Source: Dehalococcoidales bacterium (GTDB taxonomy: Bacteria; Chloroflexota; Dehalococcoidia; Dehalococcoidales; UBA2162). From it: a DNA stretch of 64,000 nt. The stretch is from NCBI GenBank assembly GCA_016932435.1, contig JAFGCW010000025.1:1-64000 (forward strand), read 5' to 3'. The notes below the pieces were generated by a model. That model had not been told where the DNA came from and ran no database searches. It worked only from the letters and a program-made list of their open reading frames with translations. Shown here one piece after another: positions 63,682 to 64,000 of the stretch. Position numbers and translations under genes: made by a program. How positions within the stretch are numbered: the first letter of the stretch is position 1; the number at the start of each line of letters is the position of its first letter.

Positions 63682-64000
63682 TTGGATTCCACTTCCCCCG
63701 CAGTAAATGCACAGGATACAAACCTTCCATTTCTTAATATGGATGAGTATCAACCCATGTCGGTTGCGCACCAGATGAGAGGATCAATACTCCACAGGAT
63801 AAGAACCGGGCAGCCGGTACTTCCTGAAATCGACGGCAGAGAAGACGTAAAAGCCGATGTAATGAGAACTCTTCTTTCGGGTGCCCACCCATATCTTATC
63901 TCCGAGGAAGGTACCGGAAAGACAAGGCTGGCAAGATCATTGACTAATCTCCTCCCGGGAATTCCGGTTATTAAGGGCTGTCCGTATAATGATGATCCAA
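63682..64000 (+). CDS. AAA+ ATPase, Mg-chelatase/ChlI-like (runs off window)
   Basis: Partial, N-terminal 106 codons from TTG 63682 (AGAAGGG upstream; ATG 63739 is an alternative). Contains LPEIDGREDVKADVMRTLLSGAHPYLI, a variant Walker A SEEGTGKT (about 76-83), and GCPYNDDP, the cysteine motif that follows strand 2 in ChlI/BchI-type and related MoxR-like ATPases. The rest lies beyond 64000. A VWA partner would be expected downstream. Confidence 0.78.
   Translation, partial: MDSTSPAVNAQDTNLPFLNMDEYQPMSVAHQMRGSILHRIRTGQPVLPEIDGREDVKADVMRTLLSGAHPYLISEEGTGKTRLARSLTNLLPGIPVIKGCPYNDDP

Overview
The window reads as a chromosomal segment of a strictly anaerobic, catabolically versatile bacterium. 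It has a tungsten/molybdenum aldehyde:ferredoxin oxidoreductase, an HdrD-like iron-sulfur subunit, acyl-CoA and CoA-transferase chemistry, many SDRs, and no oxygen-dependent respiratory genes. Moderate GC, dense intergenic inverted repeats and the mix of CaiB, UPF0261, CotH/VTC and MoxR families would suit an uncultured Chloroflexota (Dehalococcoidia-like) lineage. That assignment is inference; no rRNA is present to confirm it.

Layout. 0.1-4.2 kb (+): a pair of acyl-CoA dehydrogenases and a biotin-dependent carboxyltransferase. 4.4-9.8 kb: an Erm-like rRNA methylase, an acidic repeat protein with three tandem small paralogues, a HAD phosphatase, a YgjP-type metalloprotease and an HNH protein. 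9.9-19.2 kb: tRNA-Gly(CCC) followed by two downstream copies of its 3' end, bracketing a metabolic block (fused CaiB transferase, two divergent UPF0261 proteins, a two-subunit CoA-transferase) and a smaller block with two flavodoxin-fold proteins. 19.3-30.7 kb: a catabolic cluster of EthD-like protein, three SDRs, two cupins, MoaD, AOR, two VAO-type flavoproteins and a CCG-domain Fe-S subunit. 31-35.3 kb: an orphan OmpR-type regulator, a secreted cysteine protease and a lipoprotein serpin. 35.8-46.2 kb: envelope-associated operons (MoxR/DUF58/DUF4129; CotH/VTC/DUF4956; MoxR/CoxE-VWA). 46.2-53.3 kb: an LRR lipoprotein and a second catabolic cluster (SDR, BKACE/DUF849, aldo-keto reductase with a Pro/Gly tail, enolase-superfamily enzyme, MmgE/PrpD). 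53.4-56.7 kb: ECF sigma with FecR-like partner, divergent from a DUF4382 lipoprotein. 56.9-61.3 kb: housekeeping-type genes including nadA. 61.5-63.2 kb: an apparent selenoprotein gene. The window ends inside an AAA+ ATPase gene.

The most striking observation is at 61480-63240. Two same-frame ORFs are separated by one UGA that falls exactly where the selenocysteine of the UGSC/GrdB-type redox motif belongs, and a bacterial SECIS-like hairpin follows at suitable spacing. The usual resolving cysteine is missing, and a cysteine two residues before the UGA may replace it (C-x-U). Other points of note are the tRNA-Gly 3'-end repeats bracketing metabolic islands without an integrase, and an 11-bp direct repeat that places a protease promoter under likely control of the adjacent orphan regulator.

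How the genes may work together: the ACADs, CoA-transferases, SDRs, BKACE and carboxyltransferase suggest stepwise CoA-dependent breakdown of a cyclic or branched organic substrate. The flavoprotein/Fe-S modules and AOR would pass electrons to anaerobic carriers. No substrate can be named from sequence alone.
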